Assembly: GCA_022225965.2 (NCBI GenBank)
Contig: JAKJXP020000009.1
Coordinates: 620,001 to 684,000, forward strand
DNA length: 64,000 bases
Reading direction: 5' to 3'
From: Diatrype stigma
Lineage: Eukaryota; Ascomycota; Sordariomycetes; Xylariales; Diatrypaceae
Shown: piece after piece, positions 33,937 to 48,404 of the stretch
Layout of the letters: each line of letters starts with the position of its first letter
Position numbering within the stretch: position 1 is the stretch's first letter
Position numbers and translations under genes: made by a program
Notes under the pieces: model-generated
The model's database searches: none
The model's input: the letters and a program-made list of their open reading frames with translations, nothing else
What the model was told of the DNA's origin: nothing

Positions 33937-36442
33937 TTCGCTTTGCCTTTCGGGATCAATCGAACTCCGGCCCAGTCACAATGGACCTGGAGAGACGGAC
34001 CTGGACTCTTTACCCATTCAGCCATTCAATCAGCGATGGTCAGTTAGCACTTGGGCACTCAACTCAGGCACTCAGGCACGCATGACTGGCGAGAACGAAG
34101 GATGAATCGAGATCAATCGCATCGATGCCATCATCATTGTTCATCGCCAAAGGAGTCCCGTCCCGGTAAGGAGGCGCGTCTTGGCTTCCATCAAGTATAG
34201 CCGATCCTTGATCAATTCCACCATTTCATTGGATAGCGCATGGTGTTCTACAAGTACGCGCGTGTAAACGTGGGCACCACTAGAGTTCCGTTCCGGGAAC
34301 TCCAAGCAATCTTCAACAACCAGGCACGCTGGGCACGCAGCTCAGACTCTATATACTGTGGATCAAGCAAAAGTTTGTCGCCACGACGCCATTGTCAGGG
34401 ATGGGAAATGCCGGTTGATTGCCTGGCCCTATGTACCAAGGTCGTTGTCTAGCTGCAGCTTAGCTAAACCGTTTAGTTGGATGTTACTCATGTTTCTATT
34501 AACGGCTGACTGACAATCTGTCGAACGGCAAAAGATCGGCTGTTGGCACAAATGCCCAGTCTAACTTGCGTACATAGTATGTATTTGGCAGTCAGGTTCC
34601 GGGGCTATCCGGCTGACCAGCATCACGTACACGGAGTCAGCGAGGCTGAGCCAGCAGCAATAATACAATTCCCACTGGAACTCGCTGATATTACTGCGAT
34701 GTCGTAAGCCCGATGCGTGTTATACGGTATACCGACCTCCGTTGAAGCCGATAGCTTCGTCAGGTTATAGAAGGTATGACTATTGTGCTCACCATATACT
34801 CTCATATTTTCTGGTCGTTGTCTCGATTTGTTCCTATGTTAATATAGGTTGCAATATCTTTCCCTACAACTCTATGATCTGGTATGCCGGTTGCCGTCAT
34901 AGCTGTTATTATCTTGTAACTCTTAGTTTTCAGGAGCTTTCTTCAACCTTCATCATAAGTCTATGATACTGATATCAAGTAATAAGCCTTCTAAAGAATG
35001 CGTATGGTTTGGGTGGCTCGTCTGGGAACCTGATAGTTCTGCGTAAATAAAAAATTGTGAAGCAAACCTATCGACGGAAGACATGCCTATTGGTTTCAAG
35101 TGATATACCGTGGCACATATATAACTCCAGCACGGAATAATATGAGGAAATATGGATATTGAACGAATGACATATATAGTCGTATGCGAAGTCGTTAAAG
35201 CTGTTCATTATACGAAGCCATGATCGTTCTATTTTCCTCTTTAGCACTCAGGTCGAGAAACAGAGATAAGTCTGAGCTCCAGGCGTGTCCCGAAGCTGTT
35301 TCCATGTAGGCCACCCCTTCCGTGTCGTTATACACAAGCAAGTTGGACCCGGCGGCTTCCCACTGTCTTGTCACTCTGCCAAACTTAATAATCTCTGCCA
35401 GTTTAGCATTGGCAATGTAGCCTCACGTAGCAGTGCAACGACCCTTAGCCGCATTTGAGATGCTGTTGGTACCCGTATAAGTTGAGAACGGTTTCAATAC
35501 ACAATATTTTCGAACTCTACATTTTGATTATGGACGTTTAAAATGTCCTTATCAATTAGGCTGCACGGATTGTCACGAGTAGAGCTTTGGAGTCGCCAAT
35601 GTCGGGACGCCAGAATTATTGTGGCGCTGGACTGTGAAAGCCGGAAAAGGGGTAAACGATTCAAGGACACCGGATATCTAACAACTATTGGCCAAACATG
35701 CCACCCACAAGCTACCTACATATGCCACACCTGTTCCATATGCACTGGCCTGCCATCTTCGAATCGAACAAGTTCCTACTCAAGTTACTACTTAATATCA
35801 CCGTTACATGCTGATGGTGGTTGGGATCGTTAAACCAACACAGCGAAAAAAGGAAAGGGGAAAGAAAGGGGGAGAAAAAAAGAAAAGGAAAGGAAAGGGA
35901 AAAGGAAAGGGGGAGGTTGAGAAACCACTGTTTGGGAAGCACATTCTACCTAGCAGACGAAAGAGGGAAACCCCCATCGCACCAGTGAGTTGATGACCAT
36001 CTGGATAGAATATACGCCACATGCCGTAAACTCCTTATCATCTATGCATACTATGCCTAGAATCCTCCCTTCGTTGCCTACTTCTACGAGTCAGATCACG
36101 GATCTGTCAAGCTTCAGAAGATCGATGTTCATCGACAAGGTTCCATTATCATTATCGCCAGAGCTACCACATGAACGAATACCTTACTTGCTTGAGTAGG
36201 CATGTGTAAGTAACCAAGATTCCTTCTTCTCTCCCTCCCCAACCACCCCCCTCAACTGTTGCACCATGTTATCACGTCTAGCAAATTATTTGCCAGCTCC
36301 GTGGATTCCCCGATCGTCCGTTTCTTGGTAACTTTCTTGATCGCTTTCTTTGCATGCATACTATACTGGCTCACATTACAAAACGGCTTACATACTTTGC
36401 CTGCCCGCCCGGGTATTTGAACCGACCCATCCGCCCACCCAC
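33937..36442. other. Intergenic region right of the TE, with polypurine tract
   Basis: About 2.5 kb with normal base composition again and no supported gene on either strand. A second gatcaatcgaac motif, the MITE terminal core, lies at 33957-33968. A pure purine tract occupies about 35844-35919. The right end is the 3' flank of the PRP6 gene. Confidence 0.45.
35844..35919. repeat. Polypurine (GA) tract
   Basis: About 76 bases of almost only A and G on the plus strand (gaaaaaagg...aaagggggagg), with near mirror symmetry of gga and aag runs. Confidence 0.85.
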
Positions 36443-39360
36443 TCACTTCAGCTCCTGCGCGACGAGCTTCAGGACCTCCTCGACGCCCCGGCGGGCGTTC
36501 CGCGGGTCCTTCGCGACGGCCTGCCAGACCTCGCCGTGGCGGGGCTCGACGGCGGCGCACTTGGCGACGACCTCGTCGCGCTTCTCGGGGGTGCCGTGCT
36601 CGAGCAGGAAGCGGTAGTACCAGGCCCAGGCGTCGCCGGCGTCGGCGTCGCGGACGAGGGCCTTCTCGAACCAGGCCTGGGCCTTCTCCAGCCGCCGCTC
36701 GCCCCAGAAGATGCGCGCCACGGCCACCAGCAGGGCCGGGTCGTTGTCGACCTCCTTGATGGCCTCGAGGGCGCGCGGCTTGCGCTGCGGGCGCGCCGTC
36801 AGGTGCCAGATCTTCTCGCTCCACAGCGCCCCCTGCTGTGGCTTCGGCACATCCCGCAGCGCCCGCTCCATCAGTGTCTCCGCTTGTTTCGTGTTCTGCG
36901 CCCGCCGCTCCGCCCGCACCGACTCGCACCAGAGCTCCGCCGACTTGGGCACCGCAAGACGCGCCCGGTCCAGCACTGACCGCGCCTTGGGCAGCTGGCC
37001 TAACTTCTCCTCCAGTCGCGCATACAGTAGCCACAGCGGCACCGACGACGGCACCGCCTTCACACCCGTGCTGTAGGCTTCGCGCGCCTGCAGGGGCTTG
37101 CCGATGTCTTCATAAATCTGACCCTTCATCATCCAGAGCTTGGGGCTCTGGGGGAATAGGTTAAGTGCCTGCTGGACGAGGTCAAGCGCGGCGTCCGGAT
37201 CGTTCTGCTGCCTTTCGAACGCCACGCTCTTCATCCACACGCGGTCGGTCGGCGCCTCGTGGCGGGCCGTCTTCAGCAACTCGCGAGCCTGGTCGAGCTG
37301 GTCGTTTTCGGCCTCAAGCTTGACCGCAGCGAGCCAGATATCCTCATTGTTCGGGTTCTGTTGGAAAGCCCTGGCGAGCACGCGGCGCGCGTTGTCGATC
37401 TCTCCCGCTTGCCACTTCTCCTTCGCGAGCATCATCCACAAGACCTCGCTGCGCGGACAAGCATTGACTGCCTTCTCTAGTACGGCCCATAATTCCTCTC
37501 TGGAGCCGTGATTCCTTTCCAAGTCTGCAGCTGCTAGCCATATCGTTTTGCTCGTGGGGAATACTCTCAGTGTGTATGCGTATATGGCCCTAGCCGTTTG
37601 GTACATGCCCCGGTTGATGCTTGCGCGCGCATCATCTAACCAGGTGTCCTTCCGATCGTCATCTTCGTCGAGACCCCATCCGAGCGTTTCCCGAACGATA
37701 GCGCCGCAAGTAATGATAGCACCTTCTTGCTCGCATTTCTCCGCCTCGGCGATCCATTCCTCCCGCTTCGGCATAGCTGATTCCTTGGCCAGCACTTGGA
37801 CAGCACGTTTCATGACATTGACCTTCTCCCCTGTACCGAGCTGTTCTTGTAACCTCGCTGCCGCTATCCAAATCTCATGTGATGTTGGCACGTGCTTACG
37901 AGCTTTGTTGAGTACCTTTTGAGCGTTCTCGGGCGTTTCGAGGCGAGCCAGGGCAAGCCACAAGTCGACCGATAGAGGAATCAACTCAGTTGCTTTTGCG
38001 AGCATTAGTCTGGCATCATCAGGGTTTTCTTCCAGATTGACTGCCTCCTTCCATAGAGCTTCCGATTCGGGTATGTGATCTAGGGCATGTCGAATCACGC
38101 GTTTTTTTGACCTTGTGTCATCCTCCAGCTTCATAGCTTCCACCCACAAACGTACTGAGCGGTTGTTCTTTTGGATAGCTTGCGCTGCAATGACCTTGGC
38201 ATTCCGGCCCTCGTTCAACCGAATATTCTCAAGCCAAACATCCTCGTTCTTGGGACAATGCTGACATCCGCGGGCTATAACACCACGCGCTGCCACAATC
38301 TTGCCTGCGAGCTCCTCTATACGGGCCGCAGCTATCCAGCCGGGACCATTCGTAGGATTCGTTTTGATGACGGACTCGAGGAGCTCTCTGACTCGGTTGA
38401 TGTCGCTGACTTGAGGGGCGCCCTCGGAAATGGATGACTTGGCTAGGCTGGTGAGGTATCCTTTGGGATCGACACTTGTAGCGCTGCCCCCTACGTTTGT
38501 GGCAGTACCACTCTGTGAGGCTTGGTCAAGCCTAACCTGAAGGACCTTGTCTCTGGCTTGCCCAATCTTGGCAAAGTTGGTCATGGTCCCGTCCTGTCCA
38601 TTCCCATTTGAAGCACCAGCCGAAGCTAGGCCATCATCGCTTACGGTGCTCCCTAGCTCGCCGGTCGTGTTTGCTGCCGCCAGCACACTGTCTGGTACCG
38701 CGTAGAAGCGCTCGTGCCTTGCCTGCCTAGCTCTTCGGTTCTTGCCCGTCAAATCACCGACCTCGGGTAGACTTGCCCACTGCTCCTCAGTGACGTTTTC
38801 AAGGCCTCGTTTCAGATCGGCGAACTGGTGTGAGATCTTGGGGTTTTGTATCTCGTATTCTTCTTGTTCGGCTTTTTCGCGGGCTTCCCTATTCGTGAAA
38901 TAACAACGGTCGGTAATCTGTTCGACTAGTTCTGGGATAAACGGTGAACTAGCTAGAGGGAGATGGGGAAGGGTTGGGGGATAGATAGGGGTTAGACTAA
39001 CCTTCTTGCTTTGCGACGCTTGTCCATCTTCTCATCTATGTCGCGGTAGATGCGATCGGCCTCGTCATCGTCTTTATCGTAAATGCCACCGGCGAAAAGG
39101 CCGACCTCGTTGTCGGGATCCTGGTAGCGATCTTCGTTGTCATTGTCGTTGTCGTCTTCGCCTTTTTTGGCACCTGCGGCGTCACCAAAGCCTAGCTGGG
39201 CAGCGCGCTTGGCGAGGGCTTCCTTGATCTGGTCCTCAGACGGACCTTCTCTGGCAGGACCTAAATCCGACCGAGTAGTGAAACCTGTGGCGCCACGCCC
39301 AAGACCGGCGACATAGTTCTCGGGTGCGGGCTGGTTCAGGAAATCCCGTCGCCCCGTCAT
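36443..39360 (-). CDS. PRP6: Pre-mRNA-splicing factor PRP6/Prp1 (U5 snRNP)
   Basis: Two exons on the minus strand, 39360-39002 and 38888-36443, give 934 residues, the usual length for this family. It bridges U5 and U4/U6 in the tri-snRNP and is needed for spliceosome assembly in the nucleus. The N-terminal PRP1_N region is clear: RDFLNQPAPENYVAGLGRGA near the start, an acidic linker, then across the intron DKRRKARR|EAREKAEQEEYE and WASLPEVGDLTGKNRRARQ. The remainder is a long array of HAT/TPR helical repeats, each with a W.....LE pattern (for example VWLENIRL, LWVEAMKLEDD, IWIAAARLQE). The start ATG at 39360 was chosen because family conservation begins there; the frame stays open a little upstream but without ATG support. 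The gene is divergent from DIM1 across 580 bases. Confidence 0.96.
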
Positions 39361-41599
<2,239 letters not shown>

Positions 41600-42188
41600 G
41601 AAAGCGAGCGGATGCGAGTCTGGCTGTCGTTTACGATGAAGAAGCCACGAATATTGGTCTGGTCGTCTGGCGTTGGCGAGGTTGTCGTTTTCCGGTTTAA
41701 GCACAAAGAGCATAGAGTGGAGTTGTAGGCGTCTAGAAAAGGGGGTATCCTAAAAAGGGGGAATGTCTTAGATATCATTTGACAAGTCATACGACAGATT
41801 TTCTTAACACGTATGTCTACCTGGTTCGTTTATTATTGTGCATGAGATGTGACTTATCTACAGAGTTACTGAACAACTCATGAGCCCCTTACCAGATCAA
41901 AGCCCGAAGTTTCGTTAATTAAGGGAACATGAAGGATACCCCTGCCCCGGGGGGACAAAGCCACGACAGGATATATGACCATTATCGTTTCAGCTTAACT
42001 TGAGGTCCATAGTTGGGAGGTCAGGGACTGAGTATAAATAAAGCATAGCTGACATGACACGATGCCCACGGCGAAGATTCCAGGCACAGGCAAAACTCTC
42101 TACCAGCAGCCATACAAAACCCTGCCAACCCTACTCAGCTCTACGACTACTAGCTAAAAGGAGCAATAAAACTACCGCCATCAGCGCG
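41600..42188. promoter_or_regulatory. Intergenic region with TATA box for the next gene
   Basis: The 3' flank of DIM1 is followed by a canonical tataaata at 42034-42041. Transcription is expected to begin some 30 bases after it, which favours the ATG at 42189 rather than the earlier in-frame one at 42054. Confidence 0.45.
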
Positions 42189-42767
42189 ATGTTTACACCC
42201 AGCCACCCTTCCCCCCAACTTTCACCACAGATCCCACCATCCCCACCGCCGCTACTCTCCTCACACGTCGCTAATAGCGCCCGGGACGTAGCATGGCAGC
42301 ACGACCTCGGAGGAGTACGCAACGATCGACAAGTGGTGGTCATCTGGCATCGCGACGAGGTCCGCATCGGTATACGCGGATGGAGGCCGGGCCGCGGACC
42401 GCCGAACCGGATGTCGTCGGAGCCGCGGAAGCAGCTGCGAGTGCTGCGGGAGGCGAGGGGGGCGGCGAAGAAAGTGATGGTCAGCCTCGCGGTCACGCAG
42501 TTCCGCCGCCTCGTAGCGCTGGCCCCGCAGATCGAGGCCCAGATCGCGCTGCGGATGGAGCCGCGCTCGGGAGAACGACCGGCTGAGAGAGAAGCGAGTG
42601 AGAGGGGGGAGGAGGAGGAGGAGGAGGAAGAGGAGAGGGAAGAAGATAGAAGGGGTAGGAAAAGAAAGGCGGGGGAGATAGAGGATAGCTATGATGGGGA
42701 AGATGAAAGGGATCCAAAGATACGGAAAATGCGTCGACTCGCTTTGACTCAGTTGACGGACGATTAA
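42189..42767 (+). CDS. Hypothetical protein with Glu-rich and basic C-terminus
   Basis: Single open frame of 192 residues from 42189; the frame also contains an earlier ATG at 42054 (237 residues), which sits only about 13 bases after a TATA box and is less likely. No known domain is recognised. Features: a Pro/Ser-rich N-terminus, a middle part with VVVIWHRDEVRIGIRGW and a helical, basic segment (RKQLRVLREARGAAKKVMVSL), then a gag/gga-encoded Glu tract (EEEEEEEEEREE) and a basic nuclear-signal-like RRGRKRKAGE, ending RLALTQLTDD. The codon pattern in the middle looks coding. Probably nuclear; function unknown. Confidence 0.5.
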   Translation: MFTPSHPSPQLSPQIPPSPPPLLSSHVANSARDVAWQHDLGGVRNDRQVVVIWHRDEVRIGIRGWRPGRGPPNRMSSEPRKQLRVLREARGAAKKVMVSLAVTQFRRLVALAPQIEAQIALRMEPRSGERPAEREASERGEEEEEEEEEREEDRRGRKRKAGEIEDSYDGEDERDPKIRKMRRLALTQLTDD

Positions 42768-43579
42768 TCTCCTCCGGGATGGATGAAAGACAACGGCGCA
42801 GAGGTTCGTGAGGAGGTATCGGTTACTGCCCTTGGCAAGAAAAGTAATACTATGTGTTTCCCATCCGTCATGATGTGCAGTGATGCTTTTCATAAGCTTT
42901 TCGGGAATAGGGGTCAGGGATACTCGCCAAGGGGCGATTCCTATTCTAGCTACCTATGTCTCAGGATTGAGTAATGGTAGATATATGTCCATACCATGAA
43001 AAAAGAATGTCAATCCGTGTGTTATGTATGGCACTGACTATATAGGCGAAACTCCTCGTGGGACGAAGTACCCGATGCCCAAAAAGTCCTAGATGTATTA
43101 GTGACCATGTCCAAGCCTATCATATTACCGACTACTTTCCCACCAAGGACTATGGTCGTTTACGAAAAACCCAAGTCCCGGCGCCGCTTGGGTGGTTGTT
43201 ATTATAAGACGTTGGTTTCACATTACACGATGCGAGACCGTTAAGAAGAGGCAGTGGGCTGCTACCCCTTTCGCGAACTTGAAGTGAGACCGAGCGCCTC
43301 TGGCGAGGTGATACTTTCAGCTGACAAAGTATACAACACTGCGAGCTTGATACCAGCCGAGGAAAGACAAGACAGGTAGGTGAGATACAAGCAGGTTTGC
43401 AGGAATATACTTATTTATTATTCCAAGCCCGTCGAGCGTCCATCCATCAGCACTTTGCCTAGGACAACCTCCTATCATATCATAACGTAACACATAGAAC
43501 AGCTCATGACCTCATTCCTTTCCCATCCTATTCTTTTTGGGGGTTTGTTTTGGTTTTGTGTGTGCGTGGCTATCCTTTT
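42768..43579. other. Convergent intergenic region
   Basis: About 800 bases between convergent genes; no gene or strong repeat is seen. Confidence 0.4.
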
Positions 43580-44198
43580 CTATTTGCCCCCGCCGAACCA
43601 GCTGGAAATTCCGCTCTTTGCCTTGGAAGCCTCGGCCTCGACCTTCTTGTCGAACTCGTCCACCTTCTTCAGCGCGGCGTCCTTAGCACCCTTCGCGTAG
43701 GCTTCGGCCTCGGCCGCCGACCGCTGAAGCTCGGCTCTGGTCTTGCCGACCTGTTTTACGCGCGCACGCTATTAGCTTCTACTTCCTGCTTATGTGCAAT
43801 ACATACATATATAGTACTGCCATACTTGGGGGGAAGTGCTTGCTCATGACGAGTATGAGCATGAGGTGTGGACTTACAGCGCTGTCGACCTTGGCGCCAG
43901 CTTGCGCGCCATACTTCTCGACTTCCTTCTCGGCCTCCCGTCCGCGGCCGGGCAGCTCCGATTTAAGCTTCGCCGAGGCGGAGTGCGCATCGGCTGTAAT
44001 GAAAAGGTAGCAGTTAGCATATATGTGTGATACAGCACGGTTACACATCCCAAATGCTGCTACTTTTTCTTTCTTCTCTTCCATACCTTCAGCTTGCTTT
44101 CGAGCGACCTTGGGCTCTCCACCAGCTTGGTAGAGGTAGTAGCCAATACCGCCGACGGCAACGCCACCAACCAGGAGGGGTACTCTGGACCTGGACAT
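43580..44198 (-). CDS. Small LEA-like membrane-anchored protein (calcofluor-hypersensitivity type)
   Basis: Three exons on the minus strand, 44198-44087, 43993-43878 and 43750-43580, give 132 residues. A short N-terminal hydrophobic segment (VPLLVGGVAVGGIGYYLY, about residues 6-23) is followed by a charged, Ala/Lys/Glu-rich amphipathic helix region (KLKSELPGRG, YGAQAGAKVDSAV, RSAAEAEAYAKGAKDAALKK) and a GISSWFGGGK tail. The pattern resembles small fungal proteins annotated as calcofluor white hypersensitive, which look like LEA proteins attached to a mitochondrial or other inner membrane. That family name is recalled, not tested. The donors are GTATGG and GTAAGT, the acceptors are CAG, and the frame is kept. 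Confidence 0.75.
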
Positions 44199-45766
44199 CG
44201 TGGTTCTTTGTTGTTCCTGATCGGGTCCTATCTAGGATTGATGGGGTGATGGGGTGATGGAGTGATGGTGGTGGTGGTGGTGACGATGACTAAAGCGAGC
44301 TTTTGAGTGTGAATTGATGCAAATTTGCGAGGTTCTTCGTCGGTGGGATGATGTTGGTGACGGTTTAAGAATGTCGAGGGGAGGGAGTTCACGTCATTGG
44401 AAGGAGGGGTGTCCTCGGGTGCTCAGGTCTTCAGGTAACACATAATGATTGATACGATACATTGCTACTACGTACGACCACTACATGACTGCTGTCACCA
44501 TTTTAGGGACCATCCATTGATGACACTTCCATTGCACCTGTTCTTGACACAGCTCCAACCTTGAAAGGTTCTGCCCGCGTTCCCTCAGGCTGGAATCCCG
44601 TCCGACATCAGGTGCTCCCGGTTCTCGTCACTCTGATTCGTCTGTCACAGTTTCATTGTGATTTCGAGGTACATGACGTATTGGTGTGGGGAGCGGGGCC
44701 GTAAGTCACTATCAAGTACCGGTCCAATCGCTTCAAGCAAGTGGGACTGGAGCTGGCAGGCAGATTGGCAAGCAGATTGGCAAGCAGATTGGCAGGCAGA
44801 TCGGTAGGCAGGCACACGCAGGGCTGGGACTTGCTGTTTCCGGTCCCGTCTGCGTTGGTTCGCTATCTTGACGCGTTCTGGTAGCACCCTCCCAACATCC
44901 CCGATATAGTTCTACTTTACCTAGGTAATCCATGGATCCCACCTGCATCCTCTTCTACTGCACCTAAACTGCAGCTAGGCACCTTTCTCATTACATCATC
45001 CGAAGCAAATTGCCCGTGGTATCCTGAAATCCCACCACCCCTAGGGCTGTAGTTGTCAACTGCACTGCCTGTTCGAAGTTTCTACATGGTACACACGGCA
45101 GCCACTCCTTCTGTCGACGAGACTAGGTCCACCTGTATGAATGTGGCTCGCGTTATCACGACATATCCGGACTATTTCGGGGCTAGGTAGATGCGCGTGC
45201 AGCACTATGTAGAGGCTCCATCATCCATGGCTTTTATCATAGCCTCCTTCGTCATCGAGATCACCTAACGTAATTAGTTTCCAATTCAAATTATTTAGCG
45301 CCGTCCTGCCAACCTCGAGTCCTCTCCTCGACCGGTCTTCCTGGCTCTGTCTCTATCCATCTGCCTGCCTGTCCAGGCTGCCCGGGTCGCTGGTCGCAAA
45401 GCGCCCAAGACGAGACTAGACCGGGTCGAATTGAAATTCGAAAGAGGCCTCACCCGATCCTACCTACCTCAGATCTCCTGCATTGCCTACTTACCTAGTA
45501 CCTACCTACTCACTTACCAAAACTTCTCTCTTCAAGTCGTGTTGGTTCTAACATATGTGACCTTGAGGAATACAAATGTTATTCGAATCCACAAGGCTCA
45601 TGGTACCTTCAAATGAATTCGTTCCAACTATCTTTCTTTTCATGCTTCGAGTTACGTAACTGCCTCGCCTAGATCTCACTTGGCTTGACGAGCTGTGTAT
45701 AAGCCTGTTGTTACCTCGCGTCCTCTGCGTTGTCGTCCATTATGCTGAGCGTTTTCCATTGCCACA
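44199..45766. other. Divergent intergenic region with minisatellite
   Basis: About 1.6 kb without a gene. It holds a ggtgat/ggt repeat at 44243-44283 just upstream of the LEA-like gene, the 12-bp minisatellite at 44756-44813 and tacctac-rich sequence at 45460-45515. Confidence 0.45.
44756..44813. repeat. 12-bp minisatellite
   Basis: About five imperfect copies of a 12-base unit (ggcaagcagatt), with variants ggcaggcagatt and ggtaggcaggca. Confidence 0.8.
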
Positions 45767-47293
45767 ATGTCCAAGTCCAGAGCCCATATGCGGAGCTCCC
45801 GTCGCGTGGCCGCCCTCATAGATAGCGATATCGACCATGAGATAAACCTTATTAACCGTGCCATTTCGCCTGACAACTCCGTACGTCTAAGCGCTGCGAC
45901 GGCCGATACTAGCCCGGTCTTGTCGACTTCTGAGCAGCCTTTGAGTCCTACCGATAGCCAAGCTCCGCTGACCAAACCCGCTGTCGAAGAACAGAGCCCA
46001 CAATCATCAGGCGATGCAGCAGCGGACGTGGCACGCGCCGATGAGCAGGATGTAGCAATTACGCCAGATGATGGGCTCAAGCCCATCGACAGTACTCGAA
46101 AGGATCGCATAGCGAACTCCCGTAGCAATGGAAAACGGGTTTCGTCACGCCGCCGCCATCGCCCATCGAAGGAGCTTGAGACGGATATTGACGTTCTGTA
46201 CGAGAACCAGCGTGGATGTTTCTTCTGTGGGCTCCCTCTCTTCTCCTCTGCCGCATTGGGCAACCTAGACCCAACACCATGGACCAATTTCGCCCACCGA
46301 CCTAGCCCGACGGACATTCGAACTGCTCAGGTACCCGATCCCAGCTGGGCGTGGGCGTGGCCAGACTGGCGCATCAACCACGACGACTACATCGATGCTG
46401 ACAAGGAAGGCTGGGAGTACTCATTCATGTTCTCTAAGAAATTCTCATGGCATGGTCCCAAGTGGTGGAACTCATTTGTGCGGAGGCGTGCTTGGATTCG
46501 GAGGCGAATCAAGAAAGCGGACCTCGACGCGACGACCGATCCTTACCTTATGGCCGCGGGATACTTCGAGGTCACAGCGCATAAGAACTCGCATCGTCGC
46601 AGCCTTAGCCGGGCCAGCAGTGCCCCTGACCGGTCGAGCCTCGGGAAGGCAGCATCACCTTCACCGGGGAAGTCTCCAGCACGCAGCCGAACATCCGAGG
46701 AGGTCCCCCGCGTGTCACACGAATCAGTCCGAGTTGGAGGAGATGCAGACTTCGTACGGGCGAAAGCAGAGCTCAAGACTATCGAGGACCTAATGGCGGT
46801 GCTTAGGAGATCGCGTATCGACCGGGAGAAGCTCGAGGCCGTGGAGAACTACATCGAGCACTGCACCGATGACCTTGTACGGCTGCAGGACTTCACACAT
46901 GAGATCATGGCCAATTTCGTATTCCAGGCGTCACGGCAGCTACTTATAACCAGGCTAACCCACCTATACGACGGCTTGGACGCAGAAGACGAGACAGAGA
47001 ACAGGAAAGGCAAGGAGAAGGAAGAACCTACCGCTTCCTCCCCCGATAATGAAGGCAAGGATGGGGACGAGAAACGAAAGGCTAGAACCCAAAAGAAGCG
47101 TGAAAACCTCGCAGCTGCCATTACACACGCGGACGAGGAGCTTCGCAAGCTAGAGTACTGGAGCGACATCAAAGGCATGGCCGAGAAGGGCGAGTCAGGC
47201 GGTGCCGTTAACCCCGGCAAGGGATGGCCGGCAGGCTGGGAGGGCCTCGACAAGAGCGGGGCTAAGGGGGCATTGAAGTCTGAACTTCCGTGA
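45767..47293 (+). CDS. Dysferlin-domain protein, Mug65/Spo73-like
   Basis: Single exon, 508 residues. The N-terminal third is disordered (Ser/Pro/acidic). A dysferlin/peroxin-type domain spans about 142-247: VLYENQRGCFFCGLPLF, LDPTPWTNF, VPDPSWAWAWPDWRINHD, DKEGWEYSFMF, HGPKWWNSFVRRRAWIRR. This WxW-plus-WEY pattern is typical of fungal dysferlin-domain proteins such as S. pombe Mug65 and yeast Spo73, linked to meiosis or spore membrane formation. A Ser/Arg-rich linker follows, then a helical part (AELKTIEDLMAVLRRSRID...YIEHCTDDL), an acidic Lys/Glu stretch and a C-terminal WSDIKGMAEKGESGG. No transmembrane helix is obvious, so a peripheral membrane role is likely. The start ATG is the first in frame. 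Confidence 0.82.
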   Translation: MSKSRAHMRSSRRVAALIDSDIDHEINLINRAISPDNSVRLSAATADTSPVLSTSEQPLSPTDSQAPLTKPAVEEQSPQSSGDAAADVARADEQDVAITPDDGLKPIDSTRKDRIANSRSNGKRVSSRRRHRPSKELETDIDVLYENQRGCFFCGLPLFSSAALGNLDPTPWTNFAHRPSPTDIRTAQVPDPSWAWAWPDWRINHDDYIDADKEGWEYSFMFSKKFSWHGPKWWNSFVRRRAWIRRRIKKADLDATTDPYLMAAGYFEVTAHKNSHRRSLSRASSAPDRSSLGKAASPSPGKSPARSRTSEEVPRVSHESVRVGGDADFVRAKAELKTIEDLMAVLRRSRIDREKLEAVENYIEHCTDDLVRLQDFTHEIMANFVFQASRQLLITRLTHLYDGLDAEDETENRKGKEKEEPTASSPDNEGKDGDEKRKARTQKKRENLAAAITHADEELRKLEYWSDIKGMAEKGESGGAVNPGKGWPAGWEGLDKSGAKGALKSELP

Positions 47294-48404
47294 GGGACGG
47301 GTGAGAGGGAGTAATTGGGTGATTCATTCATGGAATATTTATATCCTGTTATAAGATATGGGATGGCATCGATGGAATAAAGGCGGAACAGGACTTGGCA
47401 AGGGAGCATAGTGCAAGCAGGCGGGCGTTTCACTCAGTAAGCACGGAACCTAGGACTGCACTGAGGGGAGAAACTTCACACAACTTGCATTTCTGGATTA
47501 AAAAAATAGCATGGGGGTCTTCGAGGAGCATAGGCTTCACGCAGGTGGGGGGAGAGAAAGGGGGCCATGGTGTAATACGATATGACATATATGGCATACG
47601 TACATACTCAGATGAACAAATAATTAAATGAAGCAGCATTTGAAAGTAAGAAATACATATGAACATTACCTCATAAACATTAGTTATAATGATCTACCTG
47701 AATAAATCGTGGTAATGTGTTGCTAACCAGCGGGATATCCAATGTCCTGGAGTTATATAGGTGCCTCTAATAGCACCGTGAGATATAAATCAGTAGCAAA
47801 GCAGTGTCATGACGCTTCCAGCGAAGGAATGTTTTTTTTTTTTTTCTTCCTTCTTTTTTCATACATGGTCTGAATCGCTTCGCCTATCTTGGGTCTAGTT
47901 TGTAATTGCTCGTGGTAAATATGATAAGATGGCTGTGAAGTATTGGTATAAAAGTAAAAAGGGGCTCGGGCCTATTATCCCTATAAGTTATACCAAAGTC
48001 CCGCGATCCTCCGTAAAACTCGGCATTAACTAGGTACCTATGTAGGTAGTTAACTCACTAACCGAAACTGCAATAAGGCAACGGCCAGACGCGGTTATCG
48101 TCGCCATTGCTACAAACTTCTCACCTGCCCTAGGTGAACAATCTGGAAGCTCAAAACACCGATATTGCTCAACTGGACGATAAGACACCTAAACAGGTAC
48201 CGGAGCTGTAAGAATAGAAGGAAGAACGGCGTATACATACATACAACAACTGCCTAAGATAGAAGGACCCTCCAGACTCGCCCCTCCCTAAGTCATAAGT
48301 TGCCATAAGTCGCCATAAGTTAACTAAGGTACCGTAGTAACTACATACACACATACTTACCTCAAGGCTCATCAAGTGGCCCTCGTTCCGCCATCACATC
48401 CCAC
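47294..48404. other. Intergenic region
   Basis: About 1.1 kb, no gene seen. A T13 run lies at 47832-47845; short taactta and cgccataagt repeats occur near 48295-48320. Confidence 0.4.

Noticed and set aside
36252..37034. Long frame overlapping the PRP6 C-terminus
   Set aside because: Arg/Ala/Gly-rich out-of-frame shadow of the HAT-repeat coding sequence.
42054..42188. Upstream start for the Glu-rich hypothetical protein
   Set aside because: It lies about 13 bases after a TATA box, so transcription would probably begin downstream of it.
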